Assembly: GCF_900142735.1 (NCBI RefSeq)
Contig: NZ_FRBY01000004.1
Location: 1-64,000 of the forward strand
Origin: Flavobacterium saccharophilum
GTDB lineage: Bacteria > Bacteroidota > Bacteroidia > Flavobacteriales > Flavobacteriaceae
DNA length: 64,000 nt
Direction of reading: 5' to 3'
Below are positions 35,851 through 44,817 of this stretch, piece by piece; within the stretch, counting starts at the first letter, position 1; every line of letters starts with the position of its first letter. A program made the translations under genes and the position numbers. The notes below the pieces were generated by a model. The model was not told the DNA's origin. It saw only the letters and a list, made by a program, of their open reading frames with translations, and did not search any database.

Positions 35851-37812
35851 ATGAAAAATTTAAAATTAATTGCTTGTCTCTTATTGCTTTTGGGAATTTC
35901 TAATGCCTATTCTCAAAAAACAAATTTTGAAGTAGCATCGCCAAATGGTGAATTAAAAATAGCAATCACTTTAGGCGATAAAATCTATTATTCGATTTTA
36001 GCAGGAAATGAAGAATTAGCGGCAAAGAATCATTTGGGCTTGGTGCTTAAAAATGAAATTTTAGGACTAAATCCGAAAGTAACTGGAAGTAAAACCGGAA
36101 AAGTAAATGAAGTTATAAAACCGGCCATTCCGCTTAAATTTTCAACGGTAGCAAATATTTATAATTATTTGCTGCTGAATTTTAAAGGTGGATATTCAGT
36201 TGAATTCCGTGCTTTTGATGAAGGTGTGGCGTATCGATTTATAACAGCCAAAAAAGGAGAAATTGAAATACTAAACGAAGATTTCTCGGTTAATTTCCCA
36301 ACGGATTATTTACTTCATTTGCAGCAGGCGGAAAGTTTTAAAACTTCTTATGAAGAAGAATATTCACATTTAAATGCCAGTGACTGGAAATCTTCTGATA
36401 AAATGTCAACACTTCCCGTTTTGGCAGATTCAAAAAAACAATACAAAATATTAATCAGTGAGTCGGATTTGTCTGATTATCCGGGAATGTTTTTAAAAGG
36501 AACTGGAAGCGGCGTTGTATCAACATTTCCAAAAGCACCTTTAGATTTTGGGCCAGACGGAGACAGAAGCCTTAAAATTTTAAAAGAAGCAGATTATATT
36601 GCAAAAACGACCGGAACGCGAAGTTTTCCGTGGCGTTATTTTGTCATTACTAAAAATGACAAACAGCTAATTGAAAACACGATGACTTTAAAATTGGCTC
36701 CAAAAAGTCAGGTTCAGGATCCATCCTGGATCAAACCGGGTCAGGCGAGTTGGGAATGGTGGAACGGTGCAACTCCATATGGCCCGGATGTGAATTTTGT
36801 GTCGGGTTATAACCTAAATACGTACAAATATTTTATTGATTTCGCTTCAAAATTCGGTATTGAATATATCATTATGGATGAAGGCTGGGCTAAAAGTACA
36901 GAAGATCCTTATTCGCCTAATCCAAATGTTGATGTTCAGGAATTGATTCGTTATGGGAAAGAGAAAAACGTTGGCATCGTATTATGGTTAACTTGGTTGA
37001 CTGTAGAAAAAAACATGGAACTTTTTAAAACTTTTAAAGAATGGGGAGTAGCCGGAGTAAAAATTGACTTCATGGATCGCAGTGATCAGGTGATGGTTAA
37101 TTATTACGAAAAGGTTGCAAAAGAAGCTGCAAAATATCAAATCTTGGTTGATTTTCATGGTGCTTTTAAACCGTCTGGTTTAGAATATAAATACCCAAAC
37201 CTGATTTCGTATGAAGGGGTAAGAGGAATGGAGCAAATGGGAGGTTGTAAACCAGATAACAGTGTATATCTTCCTTTTATGCGCAACGCCGTTGGTCCGA
37301 TGGATTATACGCCAGGAGCAATGATCAGCATGCAGCCTGAAGTTTACAGATCGGAGCGACCTAACTCTGCCAGTATTGGAACCCGTGCTTATCAGCTTGC
37401 TCTATTTGTAGTTTTTGAAAGCGGCTTGCAAATGCTTGCTGATAATCCAACAAATTATTACCGCGAAAAAGAATGTACCGAATTTATAACCTCAGTTCCA
37501 ACAACCTGGGATGAAACGGTAGCGCTGGAAGCGCAAGCCGGGCAATACGCCATTGTAGCCAAAAGAAAAGGTTCAAAATGGTTTATTGGCGGAATAACCA
37601 ACAACGCTGAAAAAGAGCGAACTTTTAAATTAAATCTAAGCTTCTTAAAAGCGGGAAAATCGTATAAAGTAACTTCATTTGAAGACGGTATCAATGCGGG
37701 TTATCAGGCAATGGATTACAGAAAAAAGGACTTTACTATAAAAAGTAATGAAAGTATAGAAGTTAAAATGGTGAAAAATGGCGGTTGGGCCGCTGTTTTA
37801 GAAGAAATTTAA
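35851..37812 (+). CDS. GH97 glycoside hydrolase, exported
   Basis: About 653 aa from the ATG at 35851, which directly precedes a good signal peptide; an earlier in-frame GTG at 35821 lies inside the hairpin and is unlikely. The N-terminal beta-sandwich is followed by a TIM barrel with IIMDEGWAK and GVAGVKIDFMDRSDQ. The Asp in VKIDFM sits where retaining GH97 enzymes (alpha-galactosidase type) have their nucleophile; inverting SusB-type enzymes lack it. An alpha-galactosidase or related retaining activity is therefore more likely than alpha-glucosidase. Confidence 0.85.
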   Translation: MKNLKLIACLLLLLGISNAYSQKTNFEVASPNGELKIAITLGDKIYYSILAGNEELAAKNHLGLVLKNEILGLNPKVTGSKTGKVNEVIKPAIPLKFSTVANIYNYLLLNFKGGYSVEFRAFDEGVAYRFITAKKGEIEILNEDFSVNFPTDYLLHLQQAESFKTSYEEEYSHLNASDWKSSDKMSTLPVLADSKKQYKILISESDLSDYPGMFLKGTGSGVVSTFPKAPLDFGPDGDRSLKILKEADYIAKTTGTRSFPWRYFVITKNDKQLIENTMTLKLAPKSQVQDPSWIKPGQASWEWWNGATPYGPDVNFVSGYNLNTYKYFIDFASKFGIEYIIMDEGWAKSTEDPYSPNPNVDVQELIRYGKEKNVGIVLWLTWLTVEKNMELFKTFKEWGVAGVKIDFMDRSDQVMVNYYEKVAKEAAKYQILVDFHGAFKPSGLEYKYPNLISYEGVRGMEQMGGCKPDNSVYLPFMRNAVGPMDYTPGAMISMQPEVYRSERPNSASIGTRAYQLALFVVFESGLQMLADNPTNYYREKECTEFITSVPTTWDETVALEAQAGQYAIVAKRKGSKWFIGGITNNAEKERTFKLNLSFLKAGKSYKVTSFEDGINAGYQAMDYRKKDFTIKSNESIEVKMVKNGGWAAVLEEI

Positions 37813-37852
37813 AGGGAAATATTGCATTACAATTCAAAAGAAAAATTTAATA

Positions 37853-40540
37853 ATGATACAACAGAAACACACTATATTTTTCCTTTTTCTATTAATGAAT
37901 TTAGTGGGCTTTTCTCAAACGCCTGTAAATCTCAATTGCGAGCATCTTGTGAATCCGTTGGGAATTGACGTAGCACAGCCGAGATTTTCATGGCTATTAA
38001 AAAGCAATAAAGATGACGTAGTGCAAATTGCCTATCAAATACAAATAGCAGCAGATTCGATCGCTTTAGTTAAAGAAAAAGAATTGGTTTGGACTACTGG
38101 AAAAGTAGCTTCAGAAGCGATGTTAACTTCGTATAATGGAGCAGCTCTTCAGTCTTTTACTGCTTATTTCTGGAGAGTAAAAGTATGGAGCAATAAAAAC
38201 AAGATGGAAGTTTCAAAAATAAATCGTTTTGAAACCGCCATGTTGCAAGCTAGTGACTGGAAAGGAAGCTGGATATCAGATTCTCATGATAAGAATTATA
38301 AGCCGGCGCCGTATTTTAGAAAGGAAATCACGACAGCAAAAACGATTAAAAACGCTCGTGTGTATGTCACGGCAGGTGGATTATATGAGTTTTATGTCAA
38401 CGGAAAAAAAGTTGGAAACCGAATGCTGGATCCGATGTTTACAAGATACGATCGACGAAATTTGTATGCTTCTTTAGACATTACAACTTATTTGCAAAAA
38501 GGGAAAAATGCTTTTGGATTGTTATTAGGAAACGGCTGGTACAACCATCAATCGACTGCAGTTTGGAATTTTGATAAAACAAATTGGCGAAACCGTCCGC
38601 GTTGTCTGGTCAATATCAGAATTACCTATTCGGATAACACTACTGAAACGATAGTAACAGATGAAACATGGAAAACAGCAGATAGTCCTGTAATTTTCAA
38701 TAGCATTTATACGGGCGAGCATTATGATGCCCGAAAAGAAATAAAGGACTGGAACAAGCCTAATTTTGATGATCAAAATTGGAACAAAGCGATATTGGTG
38801 AAAGCACCTTCCTCCAAATTAGTGTCACAACAATTACATCCTATTATGGTTGTGGCGAAGTTAAAACCCATTAAAATCAACGGAATAAACGATACTTTAA
38901 GTGTCTTTACATTCCCACGAAATATTGCAGGAACAGTTGAATTTTCCATAAAAAAGGCGCTTCCCGGAACCGTTTTCAGAATAAAACACGCAGAACGTTT
39001 GTATAAAAATGGCATGGTAGACCTTTCCAATATTGATTTACATTATCGACCTACGGACAATTCTGATCCTTTTCAAACGGATATTTTTATTGCAAATGGA
39101 AACGATAACGAGAGCTTTTCTCCAAAGTTTAATTACAAAGGATTTCAGTTTGTAGAAGTAACGTCAAGCAAGCCTTTTAAATTAGATGAGGATAATCTAT
39201 TGGCATTAGAAATGCACAGTGACGTTCCGGCTGTAGGGAAAATTAAAACGTCTAACATCGTTTTTAATAAAATTTGGGAAGCGACAAACAGCAGTTACCT
39301 TGCCAATTTATTTGGTTATCCTACCGATTGCCCGCAACGCGAAAAAAACGGATGGACAGGAGACGCCCATACGAATGTCGAAACTGGATTGTATAATTTT
39401 GACGGAATTACCATTTATGAAAAATGGCTCGCAGATCATCAGGACGAGCAGCAAAGTGATGGTGGAATTTCAAATATTATTCCGAATCCGGGAGCATTTG
39501 GTTATGAATTTGCCACAGGTCCGGATTGGACCAGTTCCATTGCTATTATTCCCTGGAAGATATACGAGTTTTATGGAGATGACAGCCTTTTATCTAAAAT
39601 GTATCCCAATATAAAGCAATATGTAGATTTGATTGATAAACGGTATCCAACCGGAATCACCGACTGGGGATTAGGAGATTGGGTTCCTGTCAAAAGCACA
39701 AGTTCTAAACCGCTTACTTCTACCATGTATTATTATATAGATGTAATGATTTTGGCCAAAACCGCAAAACTGTTAGGAAAAACAAGCGATGCAGACCACT
39801 ATTTTAAACTGGCAGAAAAAATCAAAAACATATTCAACGAGCAGTTTTTGAATAAAGCAACTTATTTGTACTGCAGCGGCACTCAAACAGAATTATCCGG
39901 TCCGCTTTATTGGGGATTGGTTCCGGATGAATTCAGGCAAAAAGTAGCCGATAATTTATATAAAAAGGTGCAGGAAACTAATTTTCATCTTGACGTTGGT
40001 TTACTCGGAACTAAAGCGATACTGAATGCATTAAGCGAAAACGGTTATGCAGATGCCGCTTATAAAATGGCTTCACAAGAAGATTTTCCGTCCTGGGGTT
40101 ATTGGATAAAAAATGGAGCTACTACCTTATTTGAAAATTGGCCACTGAATGTGGAGAAAAATGACGCTTCGATGAATCATATCATGTTCGGAGAGATAGG
40201 TGCATGGATGTATAAAGGAATCGGAGGTATTTTTCCTGACGAAAATGAACCGGGCTTTAAACACATTATTTTAAAACCAAATTTTGTAAAAGGACTTGAT
40301 TATTTTGAATCAGAACACACATCTCCTTACGGTAAAATTGTCTCCAACTGGAAACGAGAAAAGAAAAATATAATTTACAAAGTAACGGTTCCGCCAAATG
40401 CTACTGCAACGCTGTATTTAGAAAAGAAAAGTACTGTTACTTATAATTTCAATGCTATAAACGGGACTAGCGAAGAAGGATTATATAAAGTTTTTCAACT
40501 TACATCAGGTACGTATTCTTTTAACATTGCTACAGAATAA
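37853..40540 (+). CDS. GH78 alpha-L-rhamnosidase, exported
   Basis: 895 aa with a signal peptide (about 1-22). Typical multi-domain bacterial rhamnosidase: N-terminal fibronectin-like domain, beta-sandwich with a carbohydrate-binding look (FYVNGKKVGNRMLDP), then an (alpha/alpha)6 barrel containing TDCPQREKNGWTGDAHTNV, where the family acid residues lie, and a C-terminal beta domain. It implies rhamnose in the target glycan or a broad enzyme set. Lies 40 bp after the GH97 gene. Confidence 0.88.
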   Translation: MIQQKHTIFFLFLLMNLVGFSQTPVNLNCEHLVNPLGIDVAQPRFSWLLKSNKDDVVQIAYQIQIAADSIALVKEKELVWTTGKVASEAMLTSYNGAALQSFTAYFWRVKVWSNKNKMEVSKINRFETAMLQASDWKGSWISDSHDKNYKPAPYFRKEITTAKTIKNARVYVTAGGLYEFYVNGKKVGNRMLDPMFTRYDRRNLYASLDITTYLQKGKNAFGLLLGNGWYNHQSTAVWNFDKTNWRNRPRCLVNIRITYSDNTTETIVTDETWKTADSPVIFNSIYTGEHYDARKEIKDWNKPNFDDQNWNKAILVKAPSSKLVSQQLHPIMVVAKLKPIKINGINDTLSVFTFPRNIAGTVEFSIKKALPGTVFRIKHAERLYKNGMVDLSNIDLHYRPTDNSDPFQTDIFIANGNDNESFSPKFNYKGFQFVEVTSSKPFKLDEDNLLALEMHSDVPAVGKIKTSNIVFNKIWEATNSSYLANLFGYPTDCPQREKNGWTGDAHTNVETGLYNFDGITIYEKWLADHQDEQQSDGGISNIIPNPGAFGYEFATGPDWTSSIAIIPWKIYEFYGDDSLLSKMYPNIKQYVDLIDKRYPTGITDWGLGDWVPVKSTSSKPLTSTMYYYIDVMILAKTAKLLGKTSDADHYFKLAEKIKNIFNEQFLNKATYLYCSGTQTELSGPLYWGLVPDEFRQKVADNLYKKVQETNFHLDVGLLGTKAILNALSENGYADAAYKMASQEDFPSWGYWIKNGATTLFENWPLNVEKNDASMNHIMFGEIGAWMYKGIGGIFPDENEPGFKHIILKPNFVKGLDYFESEHTSPYGKIVSNWKREKKNIIYKVTVPPNATATLYLEKKSTVTYNFNAINGTSEEGLYKVFQLTSGTYSFNIATE

Positions 40541-40597
40541 TTTCCCTGATTCTGATTCGCTAAATCGTTCTATTACTTAACTTTAAAAAAACGTATT

Positions 40598-41974
40598 ATG
40601 AATAAAATATTATTATGGTCTGTAACCGCTGCCTTAGCCGGGTTTTTATTTGGATTTGACACGGTTGTAATTTCCGGTGCCGATAAAAAATTACAGGAAA
40701 TATGGCATACCTCTGATATTTTTCATGGATCAGTCGTAATGGCAATGGCATTATGGGGAACGGTTGTAGGAGCTATTTTTGGCGGAATTCCAACGAATGC
40801 CTTAGGAAGGAAAAAAACGCTTATTTGGATTGGTGTTTTGTTTTTAGGATCTGCTATTGGTTCCGCTTTCGCGGAAGGTCCATTGACGTTTGCCTTTTTT
40901 CGTTTTCTCGGCGGACTCGGAATTGGTGCATCCACTATAGCTGCGCCAGCTTATGTCTCTGAAATTGCTCCGGCAAAAGACCGTGGAAGATTGGTTTCTC
41001 TGTATCAGTTTAATATTGTCTTAGGAATTTTGATAGCCTTTTTATCTAATTATTTGTTGAGAGATGCAGGTGAAAACGCCTGGAGATGGATGATTGGCAT
41101 AATGGCTTTTCCGGCCTTTTTTTACACCATTATTGTCTTTACGATTCCCGAAAGTCCAAGATGGCTTTTGTCAAAAGCAAGAATAGCAGAAGCTAAAACG
41201 GTTTTAGAAAAAATAGATCCACAGGCAAAAATTGAAGATCTAATGCAGGAAATGCATTTAGGTACAGGTGAAACTGAAGATAAAAAAGGAGAAACCATAT
41301 TTTTGAAGAAGTATAGATTTCCTTTAATGCTCGCTTTTTTAATTGCGTTATTCAATCAGTTTTCGGGAATCAATGCCTTTTTATATTACGCGCCACGAAT
41401 TTTTGCTGAAGCCGGATTAGGTGAAAGTGCTGCCTTAATGAGCAGTGTAGGAATTGGAATAACCAATCTGGTATTTACGCTTTTTGGTGTATTTCTAATT
41501 GATGTCCTGGGAAGAAAAGTCCTGATGTATATAGGTTCAATTGGCTATATTATTTCATTAGGACTTGTATCAGCAGCTTTTTTTCTAAAGTGGGAAGGAA
41601 TGCAGGTTCCTATTTTTTTATTCTTGTTTATAGCCTCGCATGCAATAGGGCAGGGCGCCGTGATCTGGGTTTTTATTTCAGAAATTTTCCCAAATCATTT
41701 AAGAGCCAGTGGTCAGGCTTTCGGCTCTTCGACACATTGGGTGCTGGCTGCTATTATTCCATCCATGATTCCGTTTCTGTTTTCTACAATTGGTGCCGGG
41801 GTTGTGTTTTTGGTTTTTGCTGTAATGATGGTGTTCCAATTACTTTTTGTAATTTTTATAATGCCGGAGACAAAAGGAAAATCTTTAGAAGAACTGCAGG
41901 AAACTGTATTTAAAAATAACAATATCAATGGCAATGACAATAACAATGGCAATGACAATGGCAATAGCAAATGA
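40598..41974 (+). CDS. Sugar porter family MFS transporter
   Basis: 458 aa, 12 membrane segments. Sugar porter signatures: GFDTVVISGA in TM1, NALGRKK after TM2, PESPRWLLSK before the central loop, GVFLIDVLGRK and PETKGKSLEEL at the end. It likely imports the released monosaccharide by proton symport for the ROK kinase. The last residues form an Asn-rich tail (NNNINGNDNNNGNDNGNSK) encoded by degenerate 6-bp repeats that continue past the stop codon. Last gene of the operon. Confidence 0.88.
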   Translation: MNKILLWSVTAALAGFLFGFDTVVISGADKKLQEIWHTSDIFHGSVVMAMALWGTVVGAIFGGIPTNALGRKKTLIWIGVLFLGSAIGSAFAEGPLTFAFFRFLGGLGIGASTIAAPAYVSEIAPAKDRGRLVSLYQFNIVLGILIAFLSNYLLRDAGENAWRWMIGIMAFPAFFYTIIVFTIPESPRWLLSKARIAEAKTVLEKIDPQAKIEDLMQEMHLGTGETEDKKGETIFLKKYRFPLMLAFLIALFNQFSGINAFLYYAPRIFAEAGLGESAALMSSVGIGITNLVFTLFGVFLIDVLGRKVLMYIGSIGYIISLGLVSAAFFLKWEGMQVPIFLFLFIASHAIGQGAVIWVFISEIFPNHLRASGQAFGSSTHWVLAAIIPSMIPFLFSTIGAGVVFLVFAVMMVFQLLFVIFIMPETKGKSLEELQETVFKNNNINGNDNNNGNDNGNSK

Positions 41975-42003
41975 AAATTTCAATGTCAATTTCAATGTCA
42001 AAT
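41920..42003 (+). repeat. Degenerate 6-bp repeat across the sugar-porter stop codon
   Basis: Units of the type GGCAAT, GACAAT and AACAAT, then TTCAAT and GTCAAT after the stop at 41974. It encodes the Asn/Gly/Asp-rich tail. Slippage here would change the length of the tail. Confidence 0.6.
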
Positions 42004-42036
42004 AATAAATAACATTAGCTTATTGTATCTTAAAGT

Positions 42037-42075
42037 AAAAGCTCCAAAATCAATTGATTTTGGAGCTTTTTTTTT
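42037..42075 (+). terminator. Terminator of the glycan operon
   Basis: A perfect 16-bp stem (42037-42052 with 42055-42070), then a T run. It closes the SusC-to-sugar-porter operon. Confidence 0.85.
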
Positions 42076-42095
42076 AAAACAGCAGCAATTGCTAG

Positions 42096-42114
42096 GGCGA
42101 GCGTCCCGCTCGTG
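42096..42114. repeat. REP-like GC-rich hairpin
   Basis: CGAGCG TCC CGCTCG (42098-42112) is a GC-rich stem-loop in very AT-rich sequence. It sits 13 bp left of the IS element, outside its target duplication. It looks like a repetitive extragenic palindrome; only one copy is seen in the window. Confidence 0.4.
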
Positions 42115-42197
42115 AACACAATCATGTCTCGTCCTGAAAAAAGTTTACATATTTAGACTTAATCCTAAAATAGATTTACAACTCATTTTTAGTCCTG

Positions 42198-43103
42198 TTA
42201 TTGGTTTACAATGATAGGACTTTTTACATAATAATTCTTCCATAATTTTTCTGCTTTTATATTGTTTTGATGTACCTGATTTGGCGTAAGGTTACCTATG
42301 CTCATATGAGGCCTTTCGTTGTTATATAGCTTAATAACGGCGTCCAATAATTCCTTGGCCTCTTGTATATCATCGATCTTGTAATCATCCAAATATTCTT
42401 CCTTTATAATTCCATTAACGCGTTCTGCTATTGCATTTTCTAAAGGATCTCCATTTTCTGTCATACTGATGCCAATATTATTGGTTTCTAATAACTTTAC
42501 ATATTCATTACTGCAGTATTGGGAACCTCTATCTGAATGATGTATTAATTGTAATTTATTTTCTTCTGAAAGATTAGATATTGCCATTTGTAAAGCCTGA
42601 ATTGTTTCTGAGGTTTGTAAATTATCGCCTAAATGATACCCAACAATCTTTCTGGAATAAGCATCAGTAACAAAACTTATGTATGCAAAACTATCTTTAA
42701 TTCTCCAATAAGTTATATCGCTTACCCATAGTTGATTAGAGTGCGTTGGAATAAAATCTCTAATAAGATTGGGATACTTTTTAAACCTATGAAATGAATC
42801 AGTAGTAATAGTTGGTTTTTTCTTACGCCTAATTAATAGATAATTAGCAGATAAAACATCAAAAAGTCTATCTCTGCCCATTTTTATTTGATGCTCTAAT
42901 AAGAAAGGCTGTAAAAGTTCATATAACTTTCTTCCTCCTATATGACGATGATTTTTTCTAATTTTTAATACCTCACAAACAATTAATTCATCTTCAAAAG
43001 CAAGTTGTTCCTGATACCAAAAATGTTGATAATATGCTTGTCGGGTTATACCAAGTAATTGGCAAAATTTGCCTAAACCAATTTTAGGATAATTGTGTTT
43101 CAA
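42198..43103 (-). CDS. IS3-family transposase OrfB (DDE domain)
   Basis: 301 aa from a TTG at 43103. It has an HTH-like N-terminus (GRKLYELLQPFLLEHQ) and the catalytic rve domain with D129 (WVSDITYW), D191 (HHSDRGSQYCS) and E227 (ENAIAERVNG), a perfect DD(35)E spacing. It probably has no start of its own: a -1 frameshift near the end of orfA joins the frames to give the OrfAB transposase. All catalytic residues are present. Confidence 0.9.
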   Translation of the reverse strand: MKHNYPKIGLGKFCQLLGITRQAYYQHFWYQEQLAFEDELIVCEVLKIRKNHRHIGGRKLYELLQPFLLEHQIKMGRDRLFDVLSANYLLIRRKKKPTITTDSFHRFKKYPNLIRDFIPTHSNQLWVSDITYWRIKDSFAYISFVTDAYSRKIVGYHLGDNLQTSETIQALQMAISNLSEENKLQLIHHSDRGSQYCSNEYVKLLETNNIGISMTENGDPLENAIAERVNGIIKEEYLDDYKIDDIQEAKELLDAVIKLYNNERPHMSIGNLTPNQVHQNNIKAEKLWKNYYVKSPIIVNQ

Positions 43104-43111
43104 CTCCTGAA

Positions 43112-43492
43112 TTACTTGGTATTGGACTTTTTTACGATTTTAATTTTAAATTCCTGTTCAGCTATCTCTATCATTCTACGATAAGCTTCAGCTAAAAGTC
43201 GAGCTTCCTGAAGTTCTTTTTTTAGCTGAGATAAAGACTCTTGTCCTTCTTTATCAGATAATTTATTTGTTTGCTCTTTCATCCCAGGTAAAGATACAAT
43301 ACTAGGATTTGAATAATCAAAACCTATTTCTTTTAACCAATAAGTTAATCTTGTATGTCCAATGTTATATTTATTCTCTATTTCTCTTTTTGTCAATGTT
43401 CCTGTTAAAAAATCATTACAAACAAACTGTTTAAATTCTTCACTATATTTTGATTGCCATTTTGATGAAGATTCTTTTGAATATCTTTCCAT
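43112..43492 (-). CDS. IS3-family OrfA (HTH and leucine-zipper protein)
   Basis: 126 aa. The helix-turn-helix around residues 18-60 (YSEEFKQFVCNDFLTGTLTKREIENKYNIG) binds the IS ends; the C-terminal coiled coil (about 80-115) dimerises. Near its end the codons read A AAA AAG, a slippery site for -1 frameshifting into orfB. Confidence 0.88.
   Translation of the reverse strand: MERYSKESSSKWQSKYSEEFKQFVCNDFLTGTLTKREIENKYNIGHTRLTYWLKEIGFDYSNPSIVSLPGMKEQTNKLSDKEGQESLSQLKKELQEARLLAEAYRRMIEIAEQEFKIKIVKKSNTK
43127..43133 (-). other. Programmed -1 frameshift site A AAA AAG
   Basis: The heptamer is in the zero frame of orfA as X_XXY_YYZ (codons 43132-43130 and 43129-43127). Slipping back one base continues in the frame of orfB, which is open through 43103. 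This is the standard arrangement in IS3 elements. Confidence 0.8.
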
Positions 43493-43641
43493 AATTTTAC
43501 ACTTTTGTGTAAACCTATTCTAGGACAAGACATCATGTTTCCTTCTGAAATGATAAGAAAGTTTGAAGAACGAAAAAAAATATAGTATATTTTCCTACAT
43601 AATAGTGAATAATTTCCTATTTTGGCGGTTAAAACAGATAT

Positions 43642-44685
43642 ATGAATTGGGAGGCCAAAATTATCACTCATAAAAAAGAAAAACGTATTGCCGTCTATTT
43701 TGAAAAAAATGCCGTATTAATAACTCGAATAAAAAAGCTGGAAGGCTCTCGTTGGAGTCAAACATTGGGAGTTTGGCATCTTCCGGACACAGTTGAAAAC
43801 AGAGAGCGATTTCATTTGGTTCCGCTGTCTCATTCCCTACCGTCCGAAGAGGGTGTAGAACAGATACAAAAATTCATTAAATGGCTTTCTTCCAAAAGAT
43901 ACAGCCCAAGCACCATCAAAACCTATTCCGAAGCCTTGAAATCTTTTTTGGTATTCTATCGTGAAAAAGCCGTCGCCGAAATTACCAACGAAGATGTCGT
44001 TACCTATAACAACGATCATATTCTGAAAAACAATTTGTCGGAATCGTATCAGAACCAAATCGTGAATGCTATCAAATTATTCTTTACAACTATTCGAGAA
44101 ACTAAGATTGAAATAGCTAAAATTCACAGACCAAAATGCGCCAAAGTTTTACCTAATGTTTTGAGTAAAGAGGAAGTCAAATTGATTTTGAATGCCCATT
44201 CAAACATCAAACACAAAACGATGCTTTCGTTGATTTACAGTTGTGGGTTACGCCGAAGCGAATTGATCCATCTAAAAATAACCGATATCGATTCCAATAG
44301 AAACATTGTTATCATCAGACAATCCAAAGGCAAAAAAGACAGGATCGCGCCTTTGTCGACAAAAATTTTAGAAATGTTGCGGCAATATTATTCCATTTAC
44401 AAGCCTAAAATTTGGTTGTTTGAAGGGCAAAACGGAATGGAACAATATTCAGACCATAGTTTGCAGAGCGTACTTAAGCAAGCATTGGTAAAAGCAAAAA
44501 TTTCAAAACCAGTGACTTTGCATTGGTTACGCCACAGCTATGCAACCCACTTGTTAGAAAGCGGAACAGATTTACGATATATACAGGAATTATTAGGCCA
44601 CAACAGTAGCAAAACAACTGAAATTTACACGCACGTCAGCACCAAAAGCATCCAACAAATTAAAAGTCCCTTTGACGATTTGTAA
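43642..44685 (+). CDS. Tyrosine recombinase, integron-integrase-like without the I2 insertion
   Basis: 347 aa with a complete catalytic set: R204 (CGLRRSEL), K229 (QSKGKKDR), H294 and R297 (HWLRHSY), H320 (LLGH), Y329 (IYTHV). Residues about 73-155 form the SAM-like core-binding domain; the first 65 residues are an extra N-terminal module. The C-terminus KPVTLHWLRHSYATHL...KSPFDDL resembles remembered IntI proteins (KPATPHTLRHSFAT...SPLDAL), but the roughly 30-residue I2 insertion between patches II and III of IntI is absent. It is transcribed toward the cassettes, unlike most integrons. It is the likely enzyme for the array that follows. Confidence 0.85.
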   Translation: MNWEAKIITHKKEKRIAVYFEKNAVLITRIKKLEGSRWSQTLGVWHLPDTVENRERFHLVPLSHSLPSEEGVEQIQKFIKWLSSKRYSPSTIKTYSEALKSFLVFYREKAVAEITNEDVVTYNNDHILKNNLSESYQNQIVNAIKLFFTTIRETKIEIAKIHRPKCAKVLPNVLSKEEVKLILNAHSNIKHKTMLSLIYSCGLRRSELIHLKITDIDSNRNIVIIRQSKGKKDRIAPLSTKILEMLRQYYSIYKPKIWLFEGQNGMEQYSDHSLQSVLKQALVKAKISKPVTLHWLRHSYATHLLESGTDLRYIQELLGHNSSKTTEIYTHVSTKSIQQIKSPFDDL

Positions 44686-44704
44686 CTATTTATTAATATA
44701 TTTG
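44672..44704 (+). promoter_or_regulatory. Pc-like promoter reading into the cassettes
   Basis: TTG at 44672-44674, 22 bp, then TATATTTG at 44697-44704, a full -33/-7 match. It overlaps the end of the recombinase gene and points at cassette 1, as an integron Pc promoter would. Confidence 0.6.
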
Positions 44705-44726
44705 AAATAAATAAAGTATGACGTTT

Positions 44727-44793
44727 ATCACTACAATCTACCCATAATTTGGTGTATAATAGTGATCCAGTCACTACTATATACAAGTTAGCG
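44727..44793 (+). other. attI-like site
   Basis: The core GTTAGCG (44787-44793) marks the start of cassette 1. Upstream are three copies of a TCACTA element, two direct (44728-44733, 44771-44776) and one inverted (TAGTGA, 44760-44765); the last two form a small hairpin. They may be recombinase binding sites. No attC-like long arms are present, as expected for an attI. Confidence 0.6.
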
Positions 44794-44817
44794 GTCATAC
44801 AACACCACCACGAAAGC

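Larger units (their letters stand above)
42125..43532 (-). mobile_element. IS3-family insertion sequence, complete (1408 bp)
   Basis: The ends form imperfect terminal inverted repeats: the left begins TGTCTCGTCCTG and the right, read inward, TGTCTTGTCCTA, and both have GTTTACA further in. The flanking bases are TCA on both sides (42122-42124 and 43533-43535), a 3-bp target duplication. It contains orfA, orfB and a frameshift site. Both genes are intact, so the element looks recently inserted. It lies 109 bp upstream of the recombinase gene. Confidence 0.85.

Noticed and set aside
44749..44817. Longer start for the cassette 1 gene
   Set aside because: The 23 extra codons cover the attI-like repeats and the core site, which belong to the platform and not to the cassette.
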